Assembly: GCA_024704765.1 (NCBI GenBank)
Contig: JAKMXF010000296.1
Span: 470,465 to 534,464, forward strand
Direction of reading: 5' to 3'
Length of the DNA: 64,000 nucleotides
Source: Oopsacas minuta
Lineage: Eukaryota > Porifera > Hexactinellida > Lyssacinosida > Leucopsacidae
Shown here: positions 48,395-60,451 of the stretch, piece by piece
How the letters are laid out: each line of letters begins with the position of its first letter
How positions within the stretch are numbered: the stretch's first letter is position 1
Notes under the pieces: model-generated
Told to the model about the DNA's origin: nothing
What the model saw: only the letters and a program-made list of their open reading frames with translations
The model's database searches: none
Program-made: the position numbers and the translations under genes

Positions 48395-48800
48395 ATTAGC
48401 AGCCAATTCAAATATATAATACATGTTCACTTCAATCATTTATATGACCGACTTTCCGTTTAGCTAAAGAAAACCCTAGTTATTATTCGAAAGTATAGCG
48501 TTGGTGGATTACGAAAATGTAATCATATTTGAATAATACATATGATGACTTAGCATTGAGGTTTTAAAATTTTCCATTCGTGTCAGCTATTATATGTTAT
48601 TTACTCGGCTTCTCATTATTATTTTGATACAAGTTTTCTTCTATATACAATTGAGGGCTGGTGGAGTATGTGTTTAACATTTCTCTCAAAACATGACTAC
48701 TTTTTTGAATTATTTGATTTTGAAAGGTCCACGAAGAATTTAGACTATCGTCACTTCAGTCACTAATTTAACTCACTTGTACTCATCAATCGGGAGTGAG
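48395..48800 (+). repeat. dispersed repeat, + copy
   Basis: About 400 bp alignable, in inverted orientation, with 53425-53825, and partly with 28360-28530. Shared blocks in order: GTTCACTTCAAT, TTTCSGTTTAGCTAA, GAAAGTATAGCGTTGG, GATTACGAAAATGT-like, ACTTAGCATTG, ATTGAGGGCTGGTGGA and CACTAATTT. Non-coding. Confidence 0.7.
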
Positions 48801-50397
48801 AGTGGTAGGAGATTAATCATATCCTCCATAAAGTAGGGTCGGTTCAAACTCATGTTTCTCACTCTAAATCCGGGTGAAATACAATCATTTTTATGTTGAT
48901 TGATACTTGAGATAAAGATATTTATAATATTATGATATTATTCGTGAAACACTACAAATTATCACGGCCTGCATAAATTGATAAATTCTCAGGTTTTTTG
49001 TATATTACCAATTCTAACTTTCAGATCATTTCAGAAAGTTATTTCTCATCACAACCGCTTCAAAATATATCGATGCCTTCTTTCATAACATATAATTTAA
49101 TTTCCTTAAGAAGAACTTGGGTTGCTATTAGTTTTTTATCATTTGGTCGTAATATATTTTGAAGGGCCCATTTCATTTTGAGTCAATGCTAAACTTATTC
49201 TTGTCCATACAAGTAAATACGTACGTACTAGTAACATTTGCGTCAATTTCATTGTTTTTTTCTTCGGAACTAACCTATCTAATTTATCCTAGCACAAAAT
49301 CACTTATTCTCATATATTGATGGATATTTAAGTTGTAAGTAAACTGTAGCTGAGTGTTCAATATCAGATTATCATTTTGATATCTATATTGACACTTGAA
49401 TTCGAGTTACGAGATAATATGTTTCTCCATGTGGCCATCATTTACCTCTGATTTAACCGTGTATAAAATTTAGAAGAGTTGATTTCATTAATTGTATTGA
49501 TCAAGATAATTCTGAAGATAAACACTTTATTTCTTCAATACATCTGAAGTTCAGTTGTGTAGATGGCGCAAAATTCTATGGTCTATCTAATGCTGGAAAT
49601 ATATCTGGATTTTGCAATTCACTGATTAACGTCTTATTGATCAGTGTTTTCACTTCATTAATGCATCACAGGCGCTTATAACAATAGCTTTGTTGAGTGT
49701 TGTCGACTGTTAGTTTTGTGGTTAGTTCTAGCACAACCTGGTCATAGTTTAGTTTATCAATTGTTTGATAAAATTATGTCTGTTAAATGGAGAAATTTTG
49801 AGCATTACATTAGTTGGTTATTCGAATATACGAATGAATTCGTACTAATAGTATTTCCTGGTTACAAAATGTTTATTCTAAATACCTTGTTCGTGTTGAA
49901 TGTTAGTTAAGGAACCAATTCCCCGGATCCCCTTCCCCAGGCTCACAATCAAAAGTGTAATGTAGAAAGTGAACAAGTTTTCGATACAATGTTAGTGGTC
50001 AGCTCTGGAGTTGACTTTGAGATTAAAAGTTGTGAATCTGTAGAATTTTATCTCGAAGTGACATAGTGAGATAGTTTGTGCATTACCGAATCGAACCTTG
50101 GAATGTCATCAATCAGTAATTGGATGAATGTATTTCTTCTAATTTTCATGATGTAAGCTATATGTGTGTTTTGAAGTTTACCAATTCAACTAATTTTCAA
50201 TTTTCAGTTATTTTGGGATAATTGTTTTTTAGAAATTAGGATTTGCTAAGAGGGGCCTCAAAACTGATTAAGCTAGAGGTCCACACATAGTAGTTCTGGT
50301 ACTGTCTAGACCAGAGTGTAATTGCTTAATTGTAGACAATATGTATTTTCTATTGAGGACAAGAAATATTATAGTAGTCGTATAGTGGTCAAGTAAT
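48801..50397. other. non-coding intron sequence
   Basis: No gene recognised. A minor open frame at 49716-49910 has no family motif. Confidence 0.4.
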
Positions 50398-51235
50398 ATT
50401 CTGAAGGATCTCTTTCTCTTCATCTCTCCAAACAGCCAGTAGTCGCTGGGAGCCAGGTCTGGACTATACGGGGGATGAGGGAGACATTCGTATCCTAAGT
50501 CGTCAACTTGCCTCGCCTCTCACGTTTACTTACTTGACGCAATTCTTTCAATTCGTCAACGTAATAATCACTGTTTATGGTTGTCTTCTTAGGCAACCAG
50601 TCGAGGTGTATAATTTCTTCCCTATCCCAAAATACTGTTGCCATTCTCTTCCCAGCTGATTTTGCAGCCTCTAACTCGATGGGTAGAGCTTCATCACGTC
50701 TCTTCCACTGCTTCGATTGAGTTTTGCTCTCTGGTTCATAATAATGAAACCAAGTTTCATCCTCCGTTACTATACGATCCAAAAAGTCTTCCTCTGCCTT
50801 GTATCTTGAAACTAATTCTTTGCCAACTTTGACCCTTTCGCGTTTTCGTTCTTTTGAAAGATGTTTTGAGACCCAACTCACAGTTACCTTCGACATTTCC
50901 AGATCTTCAATGATAATCGAGTGTAGTTTGGCTTTTGATATACCTATCCTCTCTTCTAACTCTCGCAGGGTTATTCGTCTGTCCTCACCCACAATTGTTT
51001 GGACCCTCTCGATATTACTGCTGGTTTTTGAGGAAGTCGGACGAGCTAGACGAGGGTCATCGTGGAGTTCCTCATCGCCATTATCAAAATGTTCGATCCA
51101 TCTATATATGGTAGCTTTCAAGGGATATTCATCACCGAAACTATTCTGCATTTCACGAAGAATGTATGAGCCAGTCTTCCCCTTTTTCCACAGGTCCAAA
51201 TATTTTGTCGTTGTCCTTCTTTGCTAAAATCCATT
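50398..51235 (-). pseudogene. mariner transposase relic with internal deletion
   Basis: On the - strand a long frame (51199-50495, 234 codons) covers the helix-turn-helix DNA-binding part (LWKKGKTGSYILREMQ, ATIYRWIEHFDNG), the second helix region (ISKAKLHSIIIEDLEMSKV) and the first catalytic Asp in VTEDETWFHYYEP. It continues through MATVFWDREEIIHLDWLP and INSDYYVDELKELRQ. Directly after RRGKL the sequence jumps, in another frame, to LGYECLPHPPYSPDLAPSDY, which carries the third Asp. The HDNAPAH block with the second Asp is deleted. The start is also shifted. It belongs to a different mariner lineage from 40528-44797 and is inactive despite its long open frame. Confidence 0.88.
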
Positions 51236-51779
51236 ATTTGACAAAAGTAACCTAGACAAATGAAACTTTTACTGAAGAATATGCTAGTAGAGTAAAGAGT
51301 ATATTGTATCGAAGTTCGAGCATCAAGTTATGCTTGTAATCTGATATTAGTCTTAGAGCTGTATTAACTAGAATATGAATTCGATACACTAGTCTCATTA
51401 CTTATTGAACAACGTTTGTAAATGCAATTATGTGAATTCTTATGAACTTTCTGTTTATGGCACAGGTGCTGGTTCCCTATGACAAATTACAAGTCGTATG
51501 TGTAGCAAATGTATGAATATTTAGATGTTTAGACAATAGTAAGAATCATACATGGCAACCTATGTTTCTCATTGTGTTACAATTTCAAACATGTGCAGTA
51601 AGTTGCAATAGAGAAGAAATTGAAATCATTCATTGCAGAATTTATACTGAGATTTATATATCCCTTAGTGATAATTTCTAGAATAGCTCTGAATCCTACC
51701 TCTAAATTTATCTCTTTGAACCATCTTGAGGGAGAAATTCTATAATATGAGAGTGGTATCTACGCTTAAATATCGGATA
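51236..51779. other. non-coding
   Basis: Intron sequence. Nothing recognised, although the outer mariner end must lie near 51240-51280. Confidence 0.4.
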
Positions 51780-52562
51780 CCGACATCTCGCTACACGACA
51801 TTTCGTTACACGACATTTCGCTACTTATTTGATTGGTCAATTTTAATTATTATTTATAATTAAATTATTCCCCTTAAATATTATAAAATCTACCCTTGTA
51901 GAATCCCAGTTATAGTTTAGATTCTTGTAAAGCCGTTCAAAGTATTACGTCTAGATGCATACAAGATGAATACTTTTCGAATATATCCGGAAGGTTGGTG
52001 CTGGAGTTATGACGGTCTATAGAAGTACTGTGAACACCAAAAGGCGTTTTCACGCTTGCCTCCAGCAATTGGTCGCCCCACTAGTTCATGGTCAGCAAAG
52101 CGACCTTGAATTCCAAGAAAATATTGCTGTCGTTTGTAATTTTGAAAATAGAGTAAAATGCTCTGACTAAGATAGATGAAAGTTATTTTAGGATTCATAT
52201 ATATGGTTCATCATGAGCAGATTATACTGCTCATGATGAATCATATATACGAATCCTAAAATAACTTTCATCTATCTTAGTCAGAGCATTTTACCCTATC
52301 AGGGAAACTATACAAGTTTGGCCTTAGAAATTCACAGTTGATACATTGAAATTCCTATATTATTATCGAATCCTTATTTCAAGAACAATTTATGAGTATT
52401 ATTTAACTCTACTTAGAATTGTATATTGATATCTGAGTACTTTATTTATTTTTCAAACCGTTAAACTACTTTAAAATTTGATTTAAAATAATAATTAAAA
52501 TTGACCAATCAAATAAGTAGCGAAATGTCGTGTAACAAAATGTCGCTGTAGCGAAATGTCGG
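51780..52562. repeat. 783-bp palindromic MITE
   Basis: Long inverted ends: CCGACATCTCGCTACACG at the left and, complemented, CCGACATTTCGCTACAGCG at the right. Each has three repeats of a CGACATTTCGCTAC-like word and continues through TTATTTGATTGGTCAATTTT. A second, near-perfect palindrome occupies 52155-52292. No coding capacity; the 52007-52198 frame is a by-product. Confidence 0.8.
52155..52292. repeat. 138-bp near-perfect hairpin
   Basis: Arms of about 66 bases start AAAATGCTCTGACTAAGATA and end CATGAGCAG, with a loop of 6 bases (ATTATA). Only a few mismatches were seen. It is nested within the MITE 51780-52562 and is probably a separate insertion. Confidence 0.88.
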
Positions 52563-53424
52563 ACTTCCCTTAAATATTACTCATCTGTGATATTTCACAA
52601 TAATTATTGTATATTAACTCATTTTGTGTGTAGATTAACTGCAAAGAAGTCCCTAAAATTATGTATATATTGAAACAAGTGGCAATGGGAACTAAAACAA
52701 GTATGACGATTTGACTTCCTATACGTACTAATGATCTAAACAAGTGCTGTAAAGTCTTACGAATAGTCTACGCAACAATTATAGTGAAGAAACTGAGGAA
52801 AATTAAGGAATAGAAAATGAAAATATTTAAAAAATCATGAATAATTTCCTAGTGACTCCCTAGGAAATTGAATTATAAGATACGAAAGAATGTATCTATA
52901 ATTTTGAAGGGGTTCTGTAAGGAATTGCTTGAAGAATTGGTCTCAAAGTTTGATCTGTTGATACACAAAAATCTGAGAATTTATCGATGTTTGCAGGCCG
53001 TGCTAGTGATAATTAGTATTGTTTTTCGAAAATATCGATATTTTTTAAACGTCTATATCTCAACTATCAATTAGCATAAATATATTTGAAATTCCTTCGG
53101 ATTTAAAGTAAGAATCATGAGTTGAACTGACCCTAGATTTTGTAGATTATGATTCATCTCTAGCAATCCTAGTCCGAATGAAAATTTGAATTCCTCTATC
53201 TCCGCCAGTTGTTGATAATTTTAATTAAATTTCCGTCCATATCATTACAGTATGCATATATATTTTCAGGATCGAATTCTGACTTTTAAGTGGGTTAATT
53301 CAAGGGAGTCATGAACTATAAATTTTAGCCACAAAACTAACTAAAAGTGAATCTTTTAAAATCAAAACATATTTTTTATAACGTTCAACTCTCCTCTTTC
53401 CAATGTTACTGATTTTGTTTAAAT
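52563..53424. other. non-coding
   Basis: Intron sequence. Nothing recognised. Confidence 0.4.
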
Positions 53425-53825
53425 CTGATGAGTATAAGTGAGCCAAATTAGTGACTGAACTGACCCTAGTTTAACTTCTTCGTAGACTTTCCAGAATCAA
53501 ATATTTTAATATGTTATTAATTTTTTTGAGAGAAATTTTTGATACATAATCCACCAGCCCTCAATAGTATGTAGGAGAAAATTTGTGCCATAATATTTTT
53601 GACAAACAGGGCAAATATTACATTATAGTTGGCACAAATTGAAAATTTTCTAAACCCCAATGCTAAGTTATCACCTATTATTACAATTCTGATGACATTT
53701 TCGTGATCCGCCAACGCTATACTTTCGGATAATAACAATTTTATTCTTAGCTAAACCGAAAGGCGGTGAAATAAACAATTGAAGTGAACACGTTTTTCCA
53801 TTAATTTGTAGCTAACTTCTTCTCT
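53425..53825 (-). repeat. dispersed repeat, - copy
   Basis: Reverse-orientation partner of 48395-48800, 4.6 kb away in the same intron. CAACGCTATACTTTC, CAATGCTAAGT and TCCACCAGCCCTCAAT are the complements of blocks in the + copy. Confidence 0.7.
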
Positions 53826-54397
53826 TTTCATACACTTTTCCCCACTGAAATACATTTGATGAGTAGTGAACATGGGTTCTTAACTACCCATTATGTTCAA
53901 CAAACCATACATTACTTGACAAATACTAACATTAAATATATAAATCAATCCAGAAGATGTAGAAGCAGCTGTTCTAATGCAGGAGAGGACTCTTCGAATT
54001 CTAAGAATTGGCTCAATTCTTAAATCTTTCTCCTTATTTGATTTAGATTTCTGAGTAACATAATTTGAATGTTGGTTATCAAGGTCCTAGTCTATAATTA
54101 ATTTTGTCCGCTAAATTTGAGAATGTAAACATTTCGCTCATTAATCTATCATGTTTGGTAAACACTCTATTGATCATATTTTCACACTTTTTGCATCTGC
54201 TAGATATTTTGTTTTAGCTTTTTTTCAGGCTTATTGGGATGTAAGTTCGAGTTTTGATATTTTATAATCTATTACTCAATGTCTGGTAGTCCCAATCTGT
54301 CGGTCAGGCTCTTATCCTATTCAGTTTGTTCATTGTTTTTATTTTGTTTAGTTTTGGCCCTTAAACTTATATTTTGTTATGTTTACATTTCCTGCAG
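53826..54397. other. end of intron 2
   Basis: Non-coding. The 3' end is T-rich and closes with the acceptor TTTCCTGCAG. Confidence 0.6.
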
Positions 54398-54649
54398 GTT
54401 TTGAGACTTTCCCTGATGATTTCAATATTTTACATGGCCTATTATTCGGCTCATTAATTAGTGCGACTGATCCTGTTACTGTTTTGGCTATATTTCACGA
54501 CCTTCACGTTGATGTTGATTTGTATGCTCTTGTATTCGGCGAAAGTGTAATGAATGATGCTGTTGCAATTGTGTTGTATCGTTCAATTGACCAATTTGAG
54601 GAAGATTTTAATAGTGAATTTGTTTGGTGGCAAATATTGGTAAGCATCG
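54398..54649 (+). CDS. NHE6/7/9-like: Na+/H+ exchanger (NHE6/7/9-like), ion-binding exon
   Basis: An exon behind a CCTGCAG acceptor, entered in phase 1. The split Gly codon is completed with the G from 46939. It encodes [20 protein letters not shown], then [20 protein letters not shown], then [29 protein letters not shown] and the N-D pair of ESVMNDAV are the central ion-coordinating motifs of SLC9 exchangers, and the pair is essential in NHE1. An acidic loop [10 protein letters not shown] leads to WWQILVSIG, aligning with FFKSVGIFLGIF of NHE6. Two donors are possible: GTAAGC after 54639 (phase 0) or GTATGT after 54649 (phase 1). The alignment favours 54649. The frame stops about 170 bases further on in intron, and no later exon was recognised in the window. 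Confidence 0.94.
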
Positions 54650-56869
54650 GTATGTTTCAAATATCCTCCCTTTGTATATATTTATATATCATTTCTACAA
54701 CTACTATATCATATTACACTCTTAGAATTTCGCATATTTTATTTACTTCCCATCGTTTATACTATATATTAATAATTACATATTCCGTGATGATTCTATG
54801 CTATTACTCCACTGAAATCTAACTTTTGAGCAATATATTTCTATATCTATAATATTTAAACACAATTTTCCGTAACTGTATATATATATAGATTTGTATG
54901 TTGGGAATTTATTGAAACCTGGAAAAACTGCCATGGGTGATTTTTGGCATACAGAGGTATTTTGGTCTTGGCCGAAGATTCAGACACATGACCAAATTAT
55001 CTCCTAATTGTCATCTTTTTGGATTTTCGAATAATCACATTTTATTTTATCACTAATGTGAAATTATGGCACTTAGTGTCCAAGTGACTAGCAAAGGGGA
55101 GAAGCACACCCTTATCCTATCCAGTTTAGACTACAAGGCTTTTACTGAGAAAATAATATATTAGGCAACCATTTCGATACTGGGGCACTATACTAAAGTA
55201 TAGTCGCACAGTGAATATCTCCCGAAAGCTGTACAACCTTTTATCTCATGTTTGGAGGAGACTTTGATTCATCCAAAATTCTAAGTAATATCACTTCTCC
55301 AACTATTCCAGCTTGAACACATAAAAGCCAAAGCTGATGTCTCGGATGCAGATGGATGCAAATGAATCTGGTCTATTTGACTTTCCTATAATTGATAAAG
55401 AATAGATGAATGGATGACTATAATTCAAAGCATCTAGGCTAGTCACAAAGTTTAATAGAAAACATAAGACAGCAAAGCAAAAGACAACAGGTGAGCAATG
55501 ATGAAGTCCATTCTCGTTGTGATCTAAATGGTGGAATTTCAAACACCAATTTCTTACTTCAAAAAGTTGAATAATCGAGGCAAATATGAAATTGTATATA
55601 GATAAGGAAAATACCTGGAAAGGAACTAATTTATTGCTTCCTCAATTATATCTATTCTTAGGTTAAATCACAGTTACTTGTATTTAATATTTGCATCATT
55701 ACAAACTGACGTGATAGACATAATATTTGAAATTTCAATTTTGGTCAGGGAATCTGTTAAACGAAGTTGTAATATATCGTGGTGCCTTTCGTCACGAACG
55801 CGTCACTTCGGGCTTAATCGGTTATAGTAGAGAAATTGAAACATTGACGTGTCATTAAGTAGTGATCGTGGGGATTTGAGGCTGCATTCTGCTCCGAACA
55901 GACGGTCATAATATACAAAGTGAGAGAACTTCGAAATCTTAGATTGATGGAAATTGCCTCTCAAAAAAAGTCACTACTTTATAGCTAATGAAATACAAAA
56001 ATCATGGAGAAAAAAATCAAAAACAGTCAATAGAAATTAACACATTAAGGAATTTGGTAATTATTAGCAATTAATTGATTTTTGACAGAAAATCCTTGTT
56101 ATGTGCAAAAATTTGCTGAATTAAATTCAAAATTACCAGTATTGTTCCCAGTTTTTAGAGACAAATATCAAGAAATTTCGAATAACATTCTATCTAACAT
56201 TATGAAAATAAATTTGGAAATTTTCCAACCAAATTCAATAAAGATAAGTACGAATTGCCCAGTTATAGGGAAATATCTGCAATTGCTGATTTCATTATAA
56301 ATATATTTGGGAAAACATTCGAGAGACTTTGTCTCTGCTTGTTCTATTAACTGAATACTGCCGGATAAATGGGTCACATAAGTTGACCCATGACCGATAT
56401 GACACATGGGTCACTTACACATTGAATTATGACACTGATATGCAAAATTGTAAAAAATTTTTATGATTAAATAAAAATAGCTGAAATTGAAGAATTTGAA
56501 GGGATTGTTTTTTGAATGGGTTAAGTATGTATTCACAACAGGTCTAGAATTTGTAATTTTCTGGTTGGAAGATTGCACCAATATGCGATTTAATATATGA
56601 AATTAAACATACATTTATGTTTATTACCAGCAAATCATACTATATTAACTATCACTAGTGCACTATACTTCCTTGTGCTACGCGGATTCTAACACTTTGT
56701 GTCCGTAGTCGGCCTTCGGCCCTCGCTTAGGACTATTCGTTTATGTGATATTCGGAATCAGCGTACTCGATTACCCCACAATAACCGTTGAAACCACGTT
56801 TCTAGGATAATTTTGAAATTTGTTTACTTTTTGGTTATTTTATATTCATATAAACAACTTTAATTTGTA
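54650..56869. other. intron 3, repeats only
   Basis: At 54900-55050 lies copy 2 of the GGCATACAGAGGTATTTTGG repeat. At 56355-56410, GGGTCACATAAGTTGACCCA and CATGGGTCAC repeat the palindromic words seen near 31100-31370. No coding exon was found. Confidence 0.5.
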
Positions 56870-57359
56870 CAGTGGAACCTGCATAATTCGGCACCTCTGT
56901 AATCCGGAATTTCGCTAAGCCGACATTATTTCTCTTCACGGATAGTTTTTGTATAAAAACAATCTCAATAATCCGGAACCTCGCTACTTCGTAATCCAAT
57001 ATTTTAATGATGATCAAGTAATATAAATTCGACCTCTATAAACCGACAACTTAGCGATTTAGCATTAATTTTATCTGAGATGTACATATTTCAGCAAATT
57101 TCGGATTATGGAGGCGATTTTATCTTCATAATCCAAAATTATCGTTTACAATGTAAATATAGTATACTGCATCTTTGATATTTGGAAACCATATGTCTTG
57201 TATTTTACTTGAGTATATACAAGAGGACACCTGTATAATCCGACATTTTCTTCGTTCTCAACAAATGTCGGATTACGGAGGTTACTCGATAATCCGACAT
57301 TTGCTGATCAGAGATTTTCTTCGTTTCCCAACGAGTGTCGGATTATGCAGGTTCCACTG
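56870..57359. mobile_element. 490-bp pogo/Tigger-type MITE
   Basis: Ends CAGTGGAACCTGCATAATTC and, complemented, CAGTGGAACCTGCATAATCC, flanked by TA (56868-56869 and 57360-57361). The CAGTGGAACC terminus and TA target are those of pogo/Tigger elements. Inside, AATCCGACATTT- and GGATTAYGGAGG-like words recur several times in both orientations. No coding capacity. The Tigger transposase relic at 29090-29690 shows that such enzymes once existed in this genome. Confidence 0.85.
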
Positions 57360-57361
57360 TA

Positions 57362-57411
57362 GTCCTGCGGCACCAAGTGGGGCCGCGGACCACCGATTGG
57401 GAACCACTGGA
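57362..57411. repeat. hAT terminal fragment
   Basis: Complement begins CAGTGGTTCCCAATCGGTGG and continues into GGCCCC, the usual end of ZBED5/Charlie-type hAT repeats. The pogo-type MITE lies immediately beside it. The other end of the hAT was not found. Confidence 0.5.
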
Positions 57412-58221
57412 TCTTAACCCATTATGTGTTTGATAGGGTAGTACGATTAATTTTGATCCGAGAGTGACATTATCAAATATTCCGAACAGTTGAATTGTCG
57501 AACAAAATACCTCATCACATTCAAATGGCATGTGCACCAACATTTTTGAGACAGATTACATGATTTAACCGAACTCTAATTATAAAAATCCTACAATCTT
57601 GTGTCCAAGCAATGATAAAATTAAATATTTAAATAGTGTCAATTCGGTTGTTGGATATCGTAATTCTCTAAAAATGCCCCCGGCGCTAGTATTTCAGTGG
57701 GAAACTTTCTATCCAAAAATTGCGTCAATTTGAAAACATAAAAGATTTAGGGAAACTATTATGACAATTTATAGCTGGGTAAATGTGGATACATTGCAAT
57801 AAAATATTGCTCCAAAGGGTAGTAATTTTGTATTCACTAGTTTCAGTATCTTTGTATCCCAGTTGCCTAATCAGAGAATGTAATTAAATATTAACAGTTT
57901 TTTGGTTTTTGTATTTTAGAATTTTAGTTTAGAACATGTCATATCGAGAGTATTTACTCCCTTTCTGAAACAATTAGAAAGTTTGTATATAATCTGTGGA
58001 CGCCTTGTAACATAACTCCATTTGCATCCCGTTAGGTTTGAACGCAACAAGATTGAAGTTTAATTTCTAACGTATACATTCATGAAATATTAATTAGATA
58101 TACATACTATTATAGTTTATATATCGAAATTCATTTATCATTCAGCCAAAACACAACCTCAAATACACGTAATAGCAATCGAAAGATTCTAGTACCCGTA
58201 TAGTCCTATTCTGCCAATATA
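57412..58221. other. non-coding
   Basis: Nothing recognised. Confidence 0.4.
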
Positions 58222-59104
58222 CAGTCAGGGACAAAAGTATTCGATCACACAAATATATTGTCATAAATTGTATGCTCTTTCCCCTCCTATATATTGTGTA
58301 GTCGATATTCGTAGCTGCAATCCAGTAATTTGCATAGAATAACATATGTTTTTCAAGAATTTCAAAAAAATATTTTCGATTTACACTTTTTGAGGGGGTT
58401 AATTATTAATAATTATTAGATATCTATTGATGATCAAAATATGTGGTAATTTAAAACCTATTAAGAATCTAAAATTTCTGACTTGATATTTGAATTCTAC
58501 GTGGGCGAGTTACCCCAGATGAAAACTTTCACATGGGATTGAACAATCTTTACCAAAGTTATAGAAGAATTTCAATTTGTGCAATTTGATCCACATTTTG
58601 CCCAAGGTGGCACAAGTGGCCGCTACCAAGAGGTTATTTTGGAATTCAAGGGTTAGCATAGTCATGTAATTCGAAAATATTATTTTGACTTATTCCTCAT
58701 AACCCTAGTTGATTTCCTTGTACTGGCGCTTTTTGCAAAAAGTGGCACAAATTGAAACTCTTCTATACCTTTGGTAAAATTGTTCAATCCCATTGAAAAT
58801 TTTCATCTGGGGTAACTCGCCTACGTAGAATTCAAATATCAAGTCAGAAATTTTAGATTCTTAATAGGTTTTAAATTATCACATATTTTGAATATCAGTA
58901 ATTATCTAATAATTATTAATAATTAACACCTTCAAAAAGTATAAATCGAAAATATTTTTTTGAAATTCTTGAAAAACATATGTCATTCTATGCAAATTAC
59001 TAGATTGCAGCTACGAATATCGACTACACATTATATAGAAGGGGAAAGAGTATACAATTTATGACAATATATTTGTGTGATCGAATACTTTTGTCCCTTG
59101 ACTG
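58222..59104. mobile_element. 883-bp fold-back Tc1-type MITE
   Basis: Two long arms (about 58222-58600 and about 58740-59104) are inverted copies of each other with scattered differences. The ends are CAGTCAGGGACAAAAGTATT and, complemented, CAGTCAAGGGACAAAAGTAT. TA flanks both sides (58220-58221 and 59105-59106). The CAGTxxxGGACAAAAGTAT terminus is typical of Tc1-like elements. The central 140 bases are not palindromic. It is non-coding and capable of a very large hairpin. Confidence 0.88.
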
Positions 59105-59106
59105 TA

Positions 59107-60451
59107 TATCTTCAGAAATACTTGTCATCAATATTTATACTGTACTATACTGCCTAGATTAAGTAGTATTGGAAAGTTGTAGTACTAAATTGGCACACGA
59201 CGAGAATACATTAAGGATTCTATGGATATAGCACAAAGCAGAGTATGGATTGTTATGATTCAGTGTATATAATATAGCCAAGTGGATTAACATCGAAATT
59301 TAGCCCAATTCAGACACATTTGTAAAAGAAGAATTTTTTAGGAATAATCTAAATGACCACGGCATCAAATATATCCTTGCCAAACGTCGATTGGATACAT
59401 TTTGATCCCAAATTGTACCTTTAAATTGCATAATTGGCTAATCCGCTGATACACTACTTAAGGGTCGAACTTTGCACATTTCATTCGGAGGACTTTTTGT
59501 ATCAGCAAATTAGCAGAAAGTGCAATGGAAAATGAGGTTTGGGATTTCCTAACTGTCAATTGTGTTGGATGCCATATATTCCATTGGATTCGACTATACC
59601 CACGTACAAATTTGATAATAGAATGCGTTATCATTAGATTTAAGTTTGCCATCCCAAAATTCATGTGATGCAAATTAAAACTGACTCTCTCTCTATATAT
59701 ATATAAGCTTGGCTCCAACGGGAACTGGGTTAAATCTTTACCAGGCCCCTAGCTTTTCAAACATAATTGAGTTTTATAAGTAGGTAAACTGTTATTTCAC
59801 TCGCTCGGAATTGTAAAGCAATTGATTCAATATGCACAATTGACAAGCATTATATGTACATGTACATACCTGCCATCAGTACAGGGATTGTGCAAATATT
59901 TTCTTGTTCTGTTGAAGCGAAAAGGGATTCATTCTATTTCTATATAGAGTATATTTCTGACAAACTTACTAATTAGGAGCCCTTTCATTAACGAAATTTG
60001 AAAGATTATACAAATTTCTTGCAGGTGCTTAGATAATCGAGGATCTACCATACTTACGTGTATAAGATGTCATGCATAGATTCGGCGTTCCCTACTTGAA
60101 ATACAACTTGATTTTTGAATATATTCCAGTGTATGTTGATTCTCTAACCTACGAGCACAGCGAGCGAGAAAAGCTTTCTGGGTGTATAGTGTGTCAGCCA
60201 ATGTCCGGGGAAAATGGGAGCTCCGTATAGATTAAATAATGCATCCCTCCCCGAACACGAGGCCGAAACGGGATGGGGCCAGGTCCTGGAATATGGTAGT
60301 CGGGCCAATCAAAAGGTGACAATGACGTAAAAAACCCGAATTTACCTCCACCATAATTAAGTATATTTACCACAACGGCAAGCGGGACACTTTTTATCCA
60401 CACAAAAGATATCCATTTCCGTGCGTTACATAGTATCAGGCCTAGGAATTA
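59107..60451. other. non-coding
   Basis: Nothing recognised. A short (TA/CT) run near 59690 and an open frame at 59458-59718 show no family motif. Confidence 0.4.

Noticed and set aside
52007-52198. 63-codon frame on the - strand
   Set aside because: It overlaps an arm of the palindromic MITE and shows no domain.
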